The position numbers were made by a program, and so were the translations under genes. DNA of 64,000 bases, from the NCBI RefSeq assembly GCF_947500985.1, contig NZ_CANMTX010000003.1, positions 596,803 to 660,802 of the forward strand, in the 5' to 3' direction. The notes below the pieces were generated by a model that was not told where the DNA came from, did no database searches, and was given only the letters and a program-made list of their open reading frames with translations. This document shows positions 17,616-27,878 of the stretch, piece after piece. The stretch comes from an uncultured Maribacter sp. (lineage in GTDB: Bacteria > Bacteroidota > Bacteroidia > Flavobacteriales > Flavobacteriaceae). Every line of letters begins with the position of its first letter. The first letter of the stretch is position 1.

Positions 17616-20600
17616 TTAATTACCAAAATTGTAACGAATTGTAAATCCGGTATTAATAGTTGTTTGTGGAAAAGCCGTAGAGACTGCAAACTGAGAAAAT
17701 GAATGATCGTAAAAGAACAATGCATTTAGGTTCTTACTTAAGGCGTAATCTGCGGTAAATTTCAATGACATAAGGTTTTGACCAGAGGTTATTTGATTGC
17801 TATTGATATCTAAATTTCTAATAATCGTAATATTATCACGTAATGTCAAATCTGCTTTTAAATTTAAATCACCTTTTAATCTAGTTTTATTTCCGCCAAT
17901 ATTGGTTACAAATTTTACATCTTTGAAACGATACCCCAAACCAACTGTATATTCTTTACCATTAATCTCGGTCATTAAATCATTATCAAAACTTAATGAT
18001 AATGCCCTATCTGTTCTTACCTCTGCTAACACGCTAACAGAATTCTTCATTTCAAAATCTACACGAACCAAAGGATTAAACTGATCTGTAAGTACTACAT
18101 TGTTCAAAATTAAATCCGGCAAGAGATCTAAATTCTCAGCATTTATAGCATCTTGACCATCATTAATCAACTGCACCTTCTCTAAATTCGTTTGGTAGGA
18201 GTTAATACTATATGATGCACGATACCCATGACTTAGAGAAAAGCGTTTAAATTTCTTTTTAAACCATTTGCTTTTCATTAAACCGGTATACTTAATACTC
18301 CAGTTAGGTATTGGAATATCTCTAAACGTATCTAAGTTTACACGTTCAGCATCTTGCCCTGTATATGCTGCAAAGAAAGCAGGTAATAATACCTCTTGTT
18401 GAGTTTTGCCATATAACTGCGGAAAACCATCTTCATCTAAATCACCTACAGGTTGCGATCTATCGGAAATCAACCTATTCGCAACAGTAATTCTATTATC
18501 CTTAAACTGCTGAAAAGTACTTGAATCGAACTCATCGCTCTTACCAAAAGCAGTACCGATCATCATAGTGGAAATACTAAAACTACCATAGTTGTTACCC
18601 AACTGCAGGTTATACTCTTGATCAACAACATTAAAATTTTCTTGATAGCTGTCTGAAAACTGTCTGTCTGCCACTAGGTCAATTGTAATATCTCTTGTTG
18701 GTTGTGCCGTAGCAGTAATATTCAATTGCTTATTTGTTCTTTGGATGAATTGCTCATTGAATTCCGCATACCCTGTAAGCCAACCGTTTCTAGCCGCTTC
18801 ATAACGAACATCTGATTGACTACCGAATAAGAAACCTACAGTTGGTTTGGTAGTACCAACAAACCCAACAGATTGTGTATATCCAGGTAGTACAGTACCA
18901 TTATTCTCACTATAGTTAAAATTTAATCGTTTCACCATAGTAACTATATCTACAACCGTATTGAATAAATCGCTTGTTTTCCCTTTAATTTTTTCTTGAT
19001 CTTCGGACAACGCGCCAGATTTATCCCTTCGTATAGGTCCTGAAGTTGAAGCCTTAGGAGCTTCACGTTTTTTAAGACCGATTAAATCATAAAACTTCTG
19101 CATAGTCAAAGAAGAAGTCAACGTATGCGTATTTGCATTCTGTACCGTGTTGATATATTCACCGGCTACTTCAAACAATGCATCTCCACCTCTTTGCCAA
19201 TCAAAATTACTGGTATATGAATACTGTGTACTAATAAAGTCTAACGCAGGTATTTTGGAAAATGGAATCTCATAGTTCAATTGCATTTGTTGAGAATGTC
19301 TATTCGGTTCACCAACATCAAAGAAACCGTCCCACATACCCAATTCATTCATAATTCGATCAGTGGATTCTAAAGGTTCATCTTCGTTCAGGTAATTTCT
19401 AACGATATTATTATTGGAACCCGTTAAATTTAAACGTAACGACTTTGTTAAATTGTAATTGATAGCATACTGCCAATTAAACAAATAATTACGTTGTTGT
19501 AACTCAGGTAATTCAATTCTATCTTCTCCATCGGTATACACATCTCTAAAACGTTGTGCATTGAATTGTCTATTAATATTAGAAGTAATCCCAATATTAG
19601 ATGGCAATAAATTTAAGTTCAAGTCTTTTAGCCATTGCCAGTACTTACCTGTAAAAAGCGAATCTTTTTTAGCGAAAGGTGCTAACTCGACCGGCTCAAA
19701 ACTATGATTGTATACAAAACCTGTATTTACACTTTGCTCCTTTAATTCTGCTATTTCAAAATCTCTGTGGTCAGTTTCGTTATAGCTATAGTTGAATGTA
19801 AAGTTTTCAATATCATAAAAATTGGCATCAGCCTCTTCACCACGAGCTTTACGAACACCAATTAAGTTGATACTGGTACGTTTAGTATAATCTTCAGCTT
19901 GCTCCAAGACCTCATCTTTACCTTCTTGAGTATCTTCAGCAGCAATTCTATCCTCTAGTTTTAAATCATCATAAACTGGATCAAACTCCGGCGTAATCAA
20001 TTGCTCTGAAATTCCGTAATTAAACGGTAATTGAATACCCCATTTCTTAGGAAATAATTGACCGACATTAACATTAGTAACTACGTCATAAGACACTGCA
20101 TCTTCCCGAGCACGTTCATTTGGTAGTTGATCAATAGACCCGAAACCAGATGTACTTTTACTTCCGGTTGCACTAATATTTGCAAAATCTGCAATATTTG
20201 CGTCAATAGCCGCAATAGCTGCCCAACCTCCATTATTATCTAAACCTGCAAGGCGTAGTTCATTAAACCAAACTTCTCCTCTGGCCGGTAAAATATCTTG
20301 ATTTTTTACACCCACCATCATAGTTCGAATACTACCTAATGATGGATTACCTTTAATACCTATACGCACTCTACCAGGCGTACGAACATCAAATTCACCA
20401 ACGGGAATTACTTCATCATTTTCAATCTCAAAGAATCGAACATCATTTAAATCGCCATCTGAAATCCATTGCGACTTAACTTTTGTCAAATCACTAAGAT
20501 AAATATTCAACTCATTATTTTCTGGCCACACCTCATCATCTGCAACTGCCGTAAAAGGTGTAAACTCTAATGGTAATTCAATTTGGTAATAGTTCTGAGT

Positions 20601-23600
20601 AAAATCTGTACCCATACGCAAGAAACCAACTAATGGAGTCGAAGTATCTGCATAATCACTATCTACAATTTTCTCTGCATGCATGAACATTTTTAATTGT
20701 TCATATTGACGAATATCTACATTTAAATATTTAAAAACCCCTCTCGAATCTTCAGATTCTAGATCAGATACCGTCAAAGAAAGAGATTGCTCATTTTGAC
20801 GAATAATAGTGTTATTATTATTAAGTTGCTCTCTAACCACACCTGGCGGTAATACGTATGGTATTGGCGTTCTACTACTATTTTCTTCAATATTTACGGT
20901 ATTTACGTCTAAAGTAGTACCATCGTCAGTTGGGTCACTATCGATATCTGTATCTTGTAATGTACTGGTATATGTACGCCAATCTCCTCTTACCAAATCT
21001 AAAGCTGCAAAACGTAGTATAGTCTGGCCGGTAAACCCAGTCATATACATACGCATAAAACTAATAGACCTAAAATCAGTTATCCCACCAATGGCATCAG
21101 CAAAGTCGCTCAAGGGAACCTTATACTGTATCCAACGATAATTCACATCATCTCCGTTCGGTATTCTAGTGTCTCCACTAGCGGTACCTTCTATAATATC
21201 AGTTACATACTCATCATTAATTGTGGTATTTGGCTTTATTGCTATACGATACTCATAATAACTATTTACCGTATTCATGGTTAAATCTCTATCAATGTCT
21301 TCAACATCTGGCAATGTTGTAGAACCCCTATCGGTATCAGAAACCGAAACAGGTGAGTTACCTTGCGGGTTATTAAAATCAATATACCTTTCTAATATAC
21401 TTCCCTCCTTATTTAAGTAATAAGTATAATTGTCCAATGCTGGATCATCACCATTATTATTAGTATAAATATCAGCTTCTCGAATATCATCAACACCATC
21501 AAAACCAGTATCTTGTAACACTCTATTATTTTCGTCGGCATCAAAAGCATATACCAAAGATTGTGTTGCGGGTACTTCTCCCCAAGAAGTTGCTGATACA
21601 AAATCACTACTATCTACACCTGGCAATCCATTTTCATACTGTTTTTTACCATCACGTAAAATATCCTCAGAAATATTACCAAGATTAATTACCAACTCAC
21701 CAGAACCACTAGACACACCATCTACATAAGGGTCCATTACCCAAAACTGTACAAATTCGACATTACTTTGTTCAAAATCTGTACTACTTAGTGAGCGCAT
21801 CATACCACCCCATTTTTCATTTGAAGCTTCCGTCTCAAAATCAGGGTTATTATTATATGGTCCTTTTTCCGTAGGATAGTACACTATATCTAAAGTTGTT
21901 TGTACTTGTGTTGTACCTTGGGCTACATCGGTCTCAGGATATACTTCATCTATATATATTCTTCTTGTAGCGTTTGTTGAAATATCATCATCGCTAATCT
22001 CAGCAGGTCTTTGTGTGGTAAAGAATATTGGATCAATAGAATACCAAGATAGTTTAGCTCTACCATAACCATTTAATAAGTTTGTTGGGTCTTCTGGAGA
22101 GCCACCAAAAAGCTGATCGCCATTACCAAATTCTAAAGGCATACTAGAAAGAGACCACCCAAGTGAAGCTCTAATATCAATTAACGCCTGCGCACCTTCA
22201 AAATCATCTAAATATGTGGTTGTTTCGCCCTCAAAATCTGCATTACTTGGAGAACCAGGTATTAATGCCGCCATTTCTGCTCTTACAGAAAAATTAGAAG
22301 GTACATCGGTATCTATATTTGGTAACTTATTGACCATACGGGTCAAGAAAGGAACCTCAGTAGAAAAATTACCGTTCAATCCAAAAATAGTATTATTTAC
22401 AGATTCTACACCGTAAGTAGATTTTTGAGTTAGTGGCCGTTCATTAAGGTTTAACAATGTACCCCCCAACACAAACTTCTCATTGAATTGATGTTCTACA
22501 TTTACACCAGTAAATCGACGTGTTTGTTGACCAAAGACAGCATTGTTTTCTACAGATATATTAATAGGTACACCTGATGCCTCTAAACTTGGATCTAAAA
22601 TTTGAACGGTGCCCGATTGGTAGTTTACCGTATAATCGATACCCTCTTGCAGGGTTCTACCGTTTGCCGTAACCGTTACCGAACCTTGAGAAACATTAAA
22701 AGCACCAATAGAAATACCATTGCTACTTTCAGATTTATAGGTACCTTTTAATAAAAATTTGTTTTTCTCAGAATCTTGAAGTGCAGCAGTTTTAGTTAAC
22801 GAGTACATACTCCTAAAAACATATTGCTCTTGGTTTGCATTATAACCAGAAGTAACATCGTATTGACCACTATTGCCGTTTTCTAAAATTTCATATAAAT
22901 ATTCACCAAAAGGTTCTACAGTGGTAAAAATAATTCTCCCATTCTGTACATCTATTGTTTGACCATCTATAAAATCAAAAAATCCATCACCCCCTGGCTG
23001 TAAATCTTCATAAGTATTTAATCTATCTAAATGAAAGAGATTTAAAAGTATGGTCTCTTCCAAACCTTCTGGCCAGCCAGAAGCCAAACCTTCTTCAATA
23101 GGTGTTATATAATTTCTAGAGGTAGGGTCTGAATATAGAATATTCATTTTAAAATCTTCTTCACTTAAACTATATGCACCAGTTGAATAAATATTCTTCA
23201 TCATCAAATCCCAAATCGGATCCGAAATGTTGGTAATATTACTTTTTAACAACTTTAAGATAAGTGTATTATTCTCTATAATAGTACTAGTCGCATCAGT
23301 TGTAACTGTTGTAGCTTCAACATCTCCATTGGCAAATTCACCCACTTGATAAACCTGACCTTGAAAAGTATATTGATAAGCAACACCCAATACCTCATCA
23401 TTACTTAAACGCTGATTTAATGAAATGTACCCAAGTTGACTATCGTAATCAAAGTCTGTACCCTCAACTAATTTTCGTGCATTTTCCAAATAAGCATAAT
23501 CAAAGCCCTGGTTTGGAGAATACCCGGCAGCAAAACTACCTGCATTAAAACCGCTTTCTACTGTAGCTATTTCCCTAATATTATCGTTTAACGCACCATT

Positions 23601-24803
23601 ATTGGTTAATATTAACGCGGGATCATAATCATTGGCGTTGTTTCTAGGTCTTAAATCTGCAGGACCATTAAAGAAACCGCTACCGCTACCACTATTTTGA
23701 CCAACTCTAGTTTTCGTTATATCTGATTCACCTAAATCTTGAATAGCCACAACATTACGCACATTCAAGGTCTGTTGTGTTCTATTGGTTATCCAAACTT
23801 CTATACGTGTTATTTGAACTTGACTTTGTATATAAGGATAAGAGGAAAGAGCATTGTTATAGTTGTCTCTAAAGTATTGACCTAAAAAGAAATGCCTATC
23901 CTCATCATAATCCAAAGCAGTTAATGAAAATTCGTTTACCGTACCACCGCCTTGTGCTACTACAGTATTGTTTTGTGATTGTTGTTCGGAAAAAACAGCA
24001 GTTACAGATGTTTTACCAAATTGTAGCTTCGTTTTTACACCAAATAAACTCTGAGCACCAGAAATTAGCGAACTATTAAGTGGCATGTTTACGTTACCAA
24101 CTTCTATAGATTGAATGATATCATCTTCTGTTGGCGTATAATCTAACTTAACAATATTCTGAAAATCGAAAGTTGCTTCTGTATCGTAATTGGCAGTTAC
24201 TTGCAAACGCTCCCCTATTTGACCAAGCATACTAAGACTAATACGCTGATCAAAATCGAAAGAAAGATTCGTTCTGTTTCTTGGTGATAAAGATGGGTTA
24301 TCATTTTTCTGCCAGATAACACCTAAATCCATCGCAACAGATCCTTGTGGAATTATCTCTATAGTATTACCACCAAAAATGGTTGAAAAGAAATCGTTAT
24401 TTACATAAAAGTTAGGAAGTAAATTTTTACGAGCTTCTTCACTACCTTCTTTTTTACCTGAATATGCATCAGATTTTTCTTTGAAATATGATTTTATTCC
24501 TTCTTCCCTAATCAATTTAAAATATTGATCTGGTGTAAGAATTATAGGATAACCGATATTAAAATCGCCCACACTCTCATTATAGATATAACGATCAAGT
24601 TCTGGGTCATAAATATACCTTGACACAATACTTTCTGGATTCTCAATTAGAATTCTCCCCAGATCATACCCTGTTTTTACCGAATCAATTTCCTGTTCTT
24701 CTGTTTCTTGCGCCACAACACTTGTTATGGAACCCAAAAACATAAAGAATACAAAGATGTGCTTAAAAGAAATTTTAAGAAATTTAGTTACCCCGTTTTT
24801 CAA
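17616..24803 (-). CDS. sprA: SprA, outer membrane translocon of the type IX secretion system
   Basis: A 2395-residue outer membrane protein. SprA (Sov in Porphyromonas) forms a very large 36-strand beta-barrel through which type IX cargo with C-terminal targeting domains is exported, including gliding adhesins. The sequence shows a signal peptide (about residues 10-31, ending SVVAQ), followed by long aromatic-alternating beta-strand regions, and it ends in a strand with terminal TGFTIRYNFGN. The length matches flavobacterial SprA. The start used is TTG at 24803, 5 bases after the ruvA stop; the first ATG is 20 codons further in and would break the signal peptide. Other gld/spr genes are not in the window. 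Confidence 0.95.
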   Translation of the reverse strand: MKNGVTKFLKISFKHIFVFFMFLGSITSVVAQETEEQEIDSVKTGYDLGRILIENPESIVSRYIYDPELDRYIYNESVGDFNIGYPIILTPDQYFKLIREEGIKSYFKEKSDAYSGKKEGSEEARKNLLPNFYVNNDFFSTIFGGNTIEIIPQGSVAMDLGVIWQKNDNPSLSPRNRTNLSFDFDQRISLSMLGQIGERLQVTANYDTEATFDFQNIVKLDYTPTEDDIIQSIEVGNVNMPLNSSLISGAQSLFGVKTKLQFGKTSVTAVFSEQQSQNNTVVAQGGGTVNEFSLTALDYDEDRHFFLGQYFRDNYNNALSSYPYIQSQVQITRIEVWITNRTQQTLNVRNVVAIQDLGESDITKTRVGQNSGSGSGFFNGPADLRPRNNANDYDPALILTNNGALNDNIREIATVESGFNAGSFAAGYSPNQGFDYAYLENARKLVEGTDFDYDSQLGYISLNQRLSNDEVLGVAYQYTFQGQVYQVGEFANGDVEATTVTTDATSTIIENNTLILKLLKSNITNISDPIWDLMMKNIYSTGAYSLSEEDFKMNILYSDPTSRNYITPIEEGLASGWPEGLEETILLNLFHLDRLNTYEDLQPGGDGFFDFIDGQTIDVQNGRIIFTTVEPFGEYLYEILENGNSGQYDVTSGYNANQEQYVFRSMYSLTKTAALQDSEKNKFLLKGTYKSESSNGISIGAFNVSQGSVTVTANGRTLQEGIDYTVNYQSGTVQILDPSLEASGVPINISVENNAVFGQQTRRFTGVNVEHQFNEKFVLGGTLLNLNERPLTQKSTYGVESVNNTIFGLNGNFSTEVPFLTRMVNKLPNIDTDVPSNFSVRAEMAALIPGSPSNADFEGETTTYLDDFEGAQALIDIRASLGWSLSSMPLEFGNGDQLFGGSPEDPTNLLNGYGRAKLSWYSIDPIFFTTQRPAEISDDDISTNATRRIYIDEVYPETDVAQGTTQVQTTLDIVYYPTEKGPYNNNPDFETEASNEKWGGMMRSLSSTDFEQSNVEFVQFWVMDPYVDGVSSGSGELVINLGNISEDILRDGKKQYENGLPGVDSSDFVSATSWGEVPATQSLVYAFDADENNRVLQDTGFDGVDDIREADIYTNNNGDDPALDNYTYYLNKEGSILERYIDFNNPQGNSPVSVSDTDRGSTTLPDVEDIDRDLTMNTVNSYYEYRIAIKPNTTINDEYVTDIIEGTASGDTRIPNGDDVNYRWIQYKVPLSDFADAIGGITDFRSISFMRMYMTGFTGQTILRFAALDLVRGDWRTYTSTLQDTDIDSDPTDDGTTLDVNTVNIEENSSRTPIPYVLPPGVVREQLNNNNTIIRQNEQSLSLTVSDLESEDSRGVFKYLNVDIRQYEQLKMFMHAEKIVDSDYADTSTPLVGFLRMGTDFTQNYYQIELPLEFTPFTAVADDEVWPENNELNIYLSDLTKVKSQWISDGDLNDVRFFEIENDEVIPVGEFDVRTPGRVRIGIKGNPSLGSIRTMMVGVKNQDILPARGEVWFNELRLAGLDNNGGWAAIAAIDANIADFANISATGSKSTSGFGSIDQLPNERAREDAVSYDVVTNVNVGQLFPKKWGIQLPFNYGISEQLITPEFDPVYDDLKLEDRIAAEDTQEGKDEVLEQAEDYTKRTSINLIGVRKARGEEADANFYDIENFTFNYSYNETDHRDFEIAELKEQSVNTGFVYNHSFEPVELAPFAKKDSLFTGKYWQWLKDLNLNLLPSNIGITSNINRQFNAQRFRDVYTDGEDRIELPELQQRNYLFNWQYAINYNLTKSLRLNLTGSNNNIVRNYLNEDEPLESTDRIMNELGMWDGFFDVGEPNRHSQQMQLNYEIPFSKIPALDFISTQYSYTSNFDWQRGGDALFEVAGEYINTVQNANTHTLTSSLTMQKFYDLIGLKKREAPKASTSGPIRRDKSGALSEDQEKIKGKTSDLFNTVVDIVTMVKRLNFNYSENNGTVLPGYTQSVGFVGTTKPTVGFLFGSQSDVRYEAARNGWLTGYAEFNEQFIQRTNKQLNITATAQPTRDITIDLVADRQFSDSYQENFNVVDQEYNLQLGNNYGSFSISTMMIGTAFGKSDEFDSSTFQQFKDNRITVANRLISDRSQPVGDLDEDGFPQLYGKTQQEVLLPAFFAAYTGQDAERVNLDTFRDIPIPNWSIKYTGLMKSKWFKKKFKRFSLSHGYRASYSINSYQTNLEKVQLINDGQDAINAENLDLLPDLILNNVVLTDQFNPLVRVDFEMKNSVSVLAEVRTDRALSLSFDNDLMTEINGKEYTVGLGYRFKDVKFVTNIGGNKTRLKGDLNLKADLTLRDNITIIRNLDINSNQITSGQNLMSLKFTADYALSKNLNALFFYDHSFSQFAVSTAFPQTTINTGFTIRYNFGN

Positions 24804-24808
24804 ACTTA

Positions 24809-25390
24809 TTACAAATTTTTGAGCGCGAGTTTAATTATATTCTCGACACTTAGAGAAGCATCTTGACTAAGCACTTTATCGACAACCCTCTCTGATTGTT
24901 TACGTGCGAAGCCTAGAACTTCTAAAGCAGATAACGCTTCATCTTTATTTGTATTGTTTATACTTAGTGAAAGTTCATCTATATCGTAAACTTTTAATAC
25001 CTTATCTCTAAGATCCAAAATTACACGTTGTGCGGTTTTGGCTCCTATACCTTTTACGGCCTGTATTGATGCAACATCTCCGTTAGCAATGGCATCTCTT
25101 ACCTGAGAAGGAGACATAGATGAAAGCATGGTTCTGGCTATACTTGATCCAATACCGGAAACAGATAGCAATAATCGGAATATTTCACGTTCAGATTTTT
25201 CAACAAACCCAAACAACGTGTGAGAATCTTCCTTCACTTGTAGGTGCGTAAAAACTGAGATGTTTTCTTGCTCTGGCAGTTTTGAAAAAGTGTTTAAAGA
25301 AATATTTACAAAATAGCCCACACCACCACATTCGATAATAACATGAGTTGGGTTCTTCTCTACTAGTTTTCCTCTTAAGTGATGTATCAT
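24809..25390 (-). CDS. ruvA: Holliday junction branch migration protein RuvA
   Basis: Tetrameric DNA-binding subunit that targets RuvB to Holliday junctions. 193 residues: OB-fold N-domain (MIHHLRGKLVEKNPTHVIIE), tandem helix-hairpin-helix motifs (VSGIGSSIARTML and VKGIGAKTAQRVILDL), and a small C-terminal domain that contacts RuvB (EALSALEVLGF). The start chosen is ATG at 25390; a TTG at 25432 would add 14 residues foreign to the family. Its stop lies 5 bases before the SprA start, so the two share a transcript. ruvB is 5 kb upstream on the same strand. Confidence 0.95.
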   Translation of the reverse strand: MIHHLRGKLVEKNPTHVIIECGGVGYFVNISLNTFSKLPEQENISVFTHLQVKEDSHTLFGFVEKSEREIFRLLLSVSGIGSSIARTMLSSMSPSQVRDAIANGDVASIQAVKGIGAKTAQRVILDLRDKVLKVYDIDELSLSINNTNKDEALSALEVLGFARKQSERVVDKVLSQDASLSVENIIKLALKNL

Positions 25391-25409
25391 GGTTTTTTTA
25401 AAATTAAAA

Positions 25410-25439
25410 AGGGAAAGAAGTATGTCTACCAATTTCCCT
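25410..25439 (-). terminator. possible terminator or attenuator between malic enzyme and ruvA
   Basis: On the minus strand AGGGAAA and TTTCCCT form a 7-bp stem around a 16-base loop, followed by TTTTAATTTT. It lies 25 bases after the malic enzyme stop and 19 bases before the ruvA start. The stem is short and the loop large, so it may be weak or partial. Confidence 0.4.
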
Positions 25440-25464
25440 GTTTGAGTTATTATTTAATTAAATA

Positions 25465-27759
25465 TTATTTTGAACCTTTAGCTTTCTTGCGCTTTTCGCG
25501 CTCTTGAGCATCAATTACAGCTATTGCCGCCATGTTTACTATTTCGTCTACGCTGGCACCTAATTGCATAATATGAACCGCTTTTCTTAAACCGACCATA
25601 ATTGGACCGATAGACTCTGAACTGTTCAGTTCCTTTAAAAGTTTATAGGTAATATTTGCCGATTCTAAATTCGGAAATATTAAAGTGTTTACTTTTCTAC
25701 CCGCTAGTTTAGAGAATGGGAACTTACTCTCATGAAGTTCTTTGTTTAAAGCAAAATCCATTTGTATTTCACCATCAACTACCAAATCAGGTTTTGTCTC
25801 ATGGAGAATACGAACAGCCTCTCTAACTTTTCTAGCATTAGGATGCGTTGAAGACCCAAAGTTAGCATAGCTCAACATCGCCAATACAGGATCAAAACCA
25901 AAATTAGAAGCAACATTCGCAGTCATTTGTGCTATATCTGCAAGCTCTTCTGCATTTGGCTCTATGTTAATAGAGGTATCCGCTAAAAATAATGGACCCC
26001 TATCGGTAATCATAATATTCACTGTTGCGACCTTTTTAACCCCACTTGCTCTTCCAATAACTTCTAAAATTGGTTTTACTACCGTAGGATAAGCTCTTGA
26101 GTAACCAGAAATCATTCCGTCTGCATCACCTTCAAGAACCATCATCGAGCCAAAATAGTTACGCTCACGCATTTTTATTTTTGCACTGTAAAAAGTTACA
26201 CCACTTCGTTTACGACTTTCCCAATATTTAGTAGCATAACGAATATGACGTTCGTCGAACTCCTTTGAGATAGGATCAATAATCACCAAATCAGCATCGA
26301 ACTCCAACTCTTTTTTCAATTCAAGAATAATATCTTTTCTACCCAAAAGAATAGGAATAGCAATACCCTCTTCATGAACTATTTGTGCTGCTTTTAAAAC
26401 ATCTAAATGATCAGCTTCAGCAAATACTATTCTCTTAGCATTACTACGTGCTCTACCATGTAATAATCGCACAACTTTATTATCGTTACCCGAACGAAGC
26501 ATAAGTTCTTCTCTATATTTATCCCAATCATCGATTGGAGCTTTGGCAACACCACTCTCCATAGCTGCTTTAGCTACTGCAGGTGGTATTTCATATATTA
26601 ATCGCTGATCAAAAGGCTTAGGTATAATATACTCCTTACCAAATGTTAATCTTGTTTCGCCATAAGCTATATTCACTTGTTCAGGTACAGGTTGCCTTGT
26701 TAAATCTGCCAAAGCTTTTACTGCTGCCATTTTCATAGCCTCGTTTATTGCCGTTGCCCTAACATCTAAAGCACCTCTAAATATAAATGGAAAACCAAGT
26801 ACGTTGTTTACTTGATTAGGATGATCAGATCGTCCCGTTGCCATTATAATATCTTTTCTGGTAGCAACTGCTAAATCGTAAGCTATCTCTGGATCCGGAT
26901 TAGCCATAGCAAATACAATAGGGTTCTTAGCCATAGACAGTAACATATTTGGAGTTACTACATTAGCTATTGAAAGACCAACGAATACATCGGCATCAAC
27001 CATCGCTTCATCAAGCGTGTTAATTTTTCTATCGGTAGCAAATTCCTTTTTAGCTGGCGATAAATTATCTGCATCTTTTCTAATGACACCCTTACTGTCA
27101 AGCATTACTATATTCTCTGCCTTGGCACCAAATGCTTTATACAATTTAGTACATGAAACAGCCGCAGCACCCGCACCACTGATAACGATGCGCACTTCAT
27201 CCATTTTCTTGTCAGAAATCTCTAATGCATTTAATAAAGCAGCTGCAGAAATTATAGCAGTACCATGTTGATCATCATGCATTACAGGAATATCTAACTC
27301 CTCTTTTAATCTGCGTTCAATTTCAAAAGCTTCAGGGGCTTTTATATCTTCAAGATTAATTCCACCAAAAGTTGGGGCAATCATCTTTACAGTTTCAATA
27401 AACTTATCTACATCTTCAGTATCCACTTCAATATCAATACCATCGATATCAGCGAAAATCTTAAAAAGAAGACCTTTACCTTCCATTACAGGTTTTGATG
27501 CCTCAGGGCCTATGTTTCCTAATCCTAATACAGCCGTACCATTAGAAATAATAGCAACTAAATTACCTTTAGAGGTATATTTATATGCGTTTTCTTTATC
27601 CTTTGCTATTTCTAAGCAAGGCTCCGCCACACCGGGCGAGTAAGCCAGAGCAAGATCACGTTGTGTACTATAAGGTTTTGTGGGTACTATTTTTATCTTA
27701 CCAGGCTGTGGTTTTGCATGATAAATAAGTGCTTCTCTTCTTAGCTTTTCATTGCTCAT
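25465..27759 (-). CDS. maeB: NADP-dependent malic enzyme with phosphotransacetylase-like domain
   Basis: Oxidative decarboxylation of malate to pyruvate with NADP, supplying NADPH and pyruvate. 764 residues in two parts: malic enzyme (about 1-430; LALAYSPGVAEPCLEI, MHDDQHGTAIISAAALLNAL, VISGAGAAAVSC for nucleotide binding) and a C-terminal phosphotransacetylase-like domain (about 435-760; GMISGYSRAYPTVVKPILEV, ANFGSSTHPNARKV). In MaeB-type enzymes the second domain is usually regulatory (acetyl-CoA binding) and not catalytic. An exact -7 box (TAAATTTG, 27779-27786) lies 20 bases upstream of the ATG, with no clear -33 element. Confidence 0.95.
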   Translation of the reverse strand: MSNEKLRREALIYHAKPQPGKIKIVPTKPYSTQRDLALAYSPGVAEPCLEIAKDKENAYKYTSKGNLVAIISNGTAVLGLGNIGPEASKPVMEGKGLLFKIFADIDGIDIEVDTEDVDKFIETVKMIAPTFGGINLEDIKAPEAFEIERRLKEELDIPVMHDDQHGTAIISAAALLNALEISDKKMDEVRIVISGAGAAAVSCTKLYKAFGAKAENIVMLDSKGVIRKDADNLSPAKKEFATDRKINTLDEAMVDADVFVGLSIANVVTPNMLLSMAKNPIVFAMANPDPEIAYDLAVATRKDIIMATGRSDHPNQVNNVLGFPFIFRGALDVRATAINEAMKMAAVKALADLTRQPVPEQVNIAYGETRLTFGKEYIIPKPFDQRLIYEIPPAVAKAAMESGVAKAPIDDWDKYREELMLRSGNDNKVVRLLHGRARSNAKRIVFAEADHLDVLKAAQIVHEEGIAIPILLGRKDIILELKKELEFDADLVIIDPISKEFDERHIRYATKYWESRKRSGVTFYSAKIKMRERNYFGSMMVLEGDADGMISGYSRAYPTVVKPILEVIGRASGVKKVATVNIMITDRGPLFLADTSINIEPNAEELADIAQMTANVASNFGFDPVLAMLSYANFGSSTHPNARKVREAVRILHETKPDLVVDGEIQMDFALNKELHESKFPFSKLAGRKVNTLIFPNLESANITYKLLKELNSSESIGPIMVGLRKAVHIMQLGASVDEIVNMAAIAVIDAQEREKRKKAKGSK

Positions 27760-27848
27760 ACTCTTCTATTTAAAAAAACAAATTTAAAGGTATTCTGTAA
27801 GAAAGCGTTAAGCAGATCCGTATTTATGTAAACAAAATATATTGTTCT

Positions 27849-27878
27849 ATTTTATATGCTCAAAGTAGCATATAAAAT
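27849..27878. terminator. AT-rich 12-bp hairpin at the end of the MFS gene
   Basis: ATTTTATATGCT and AGCATATAAAAT form a perfect 12-bp stem with a 6-base loop, abutting the stop codon of the MFS gene. It has few GC pairs and no long U-run, so it may be a 3' stabilising hairpin more than a strong terminator. It sits between the maeB promoter region and the MFS gene. Confidence 0.4.
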
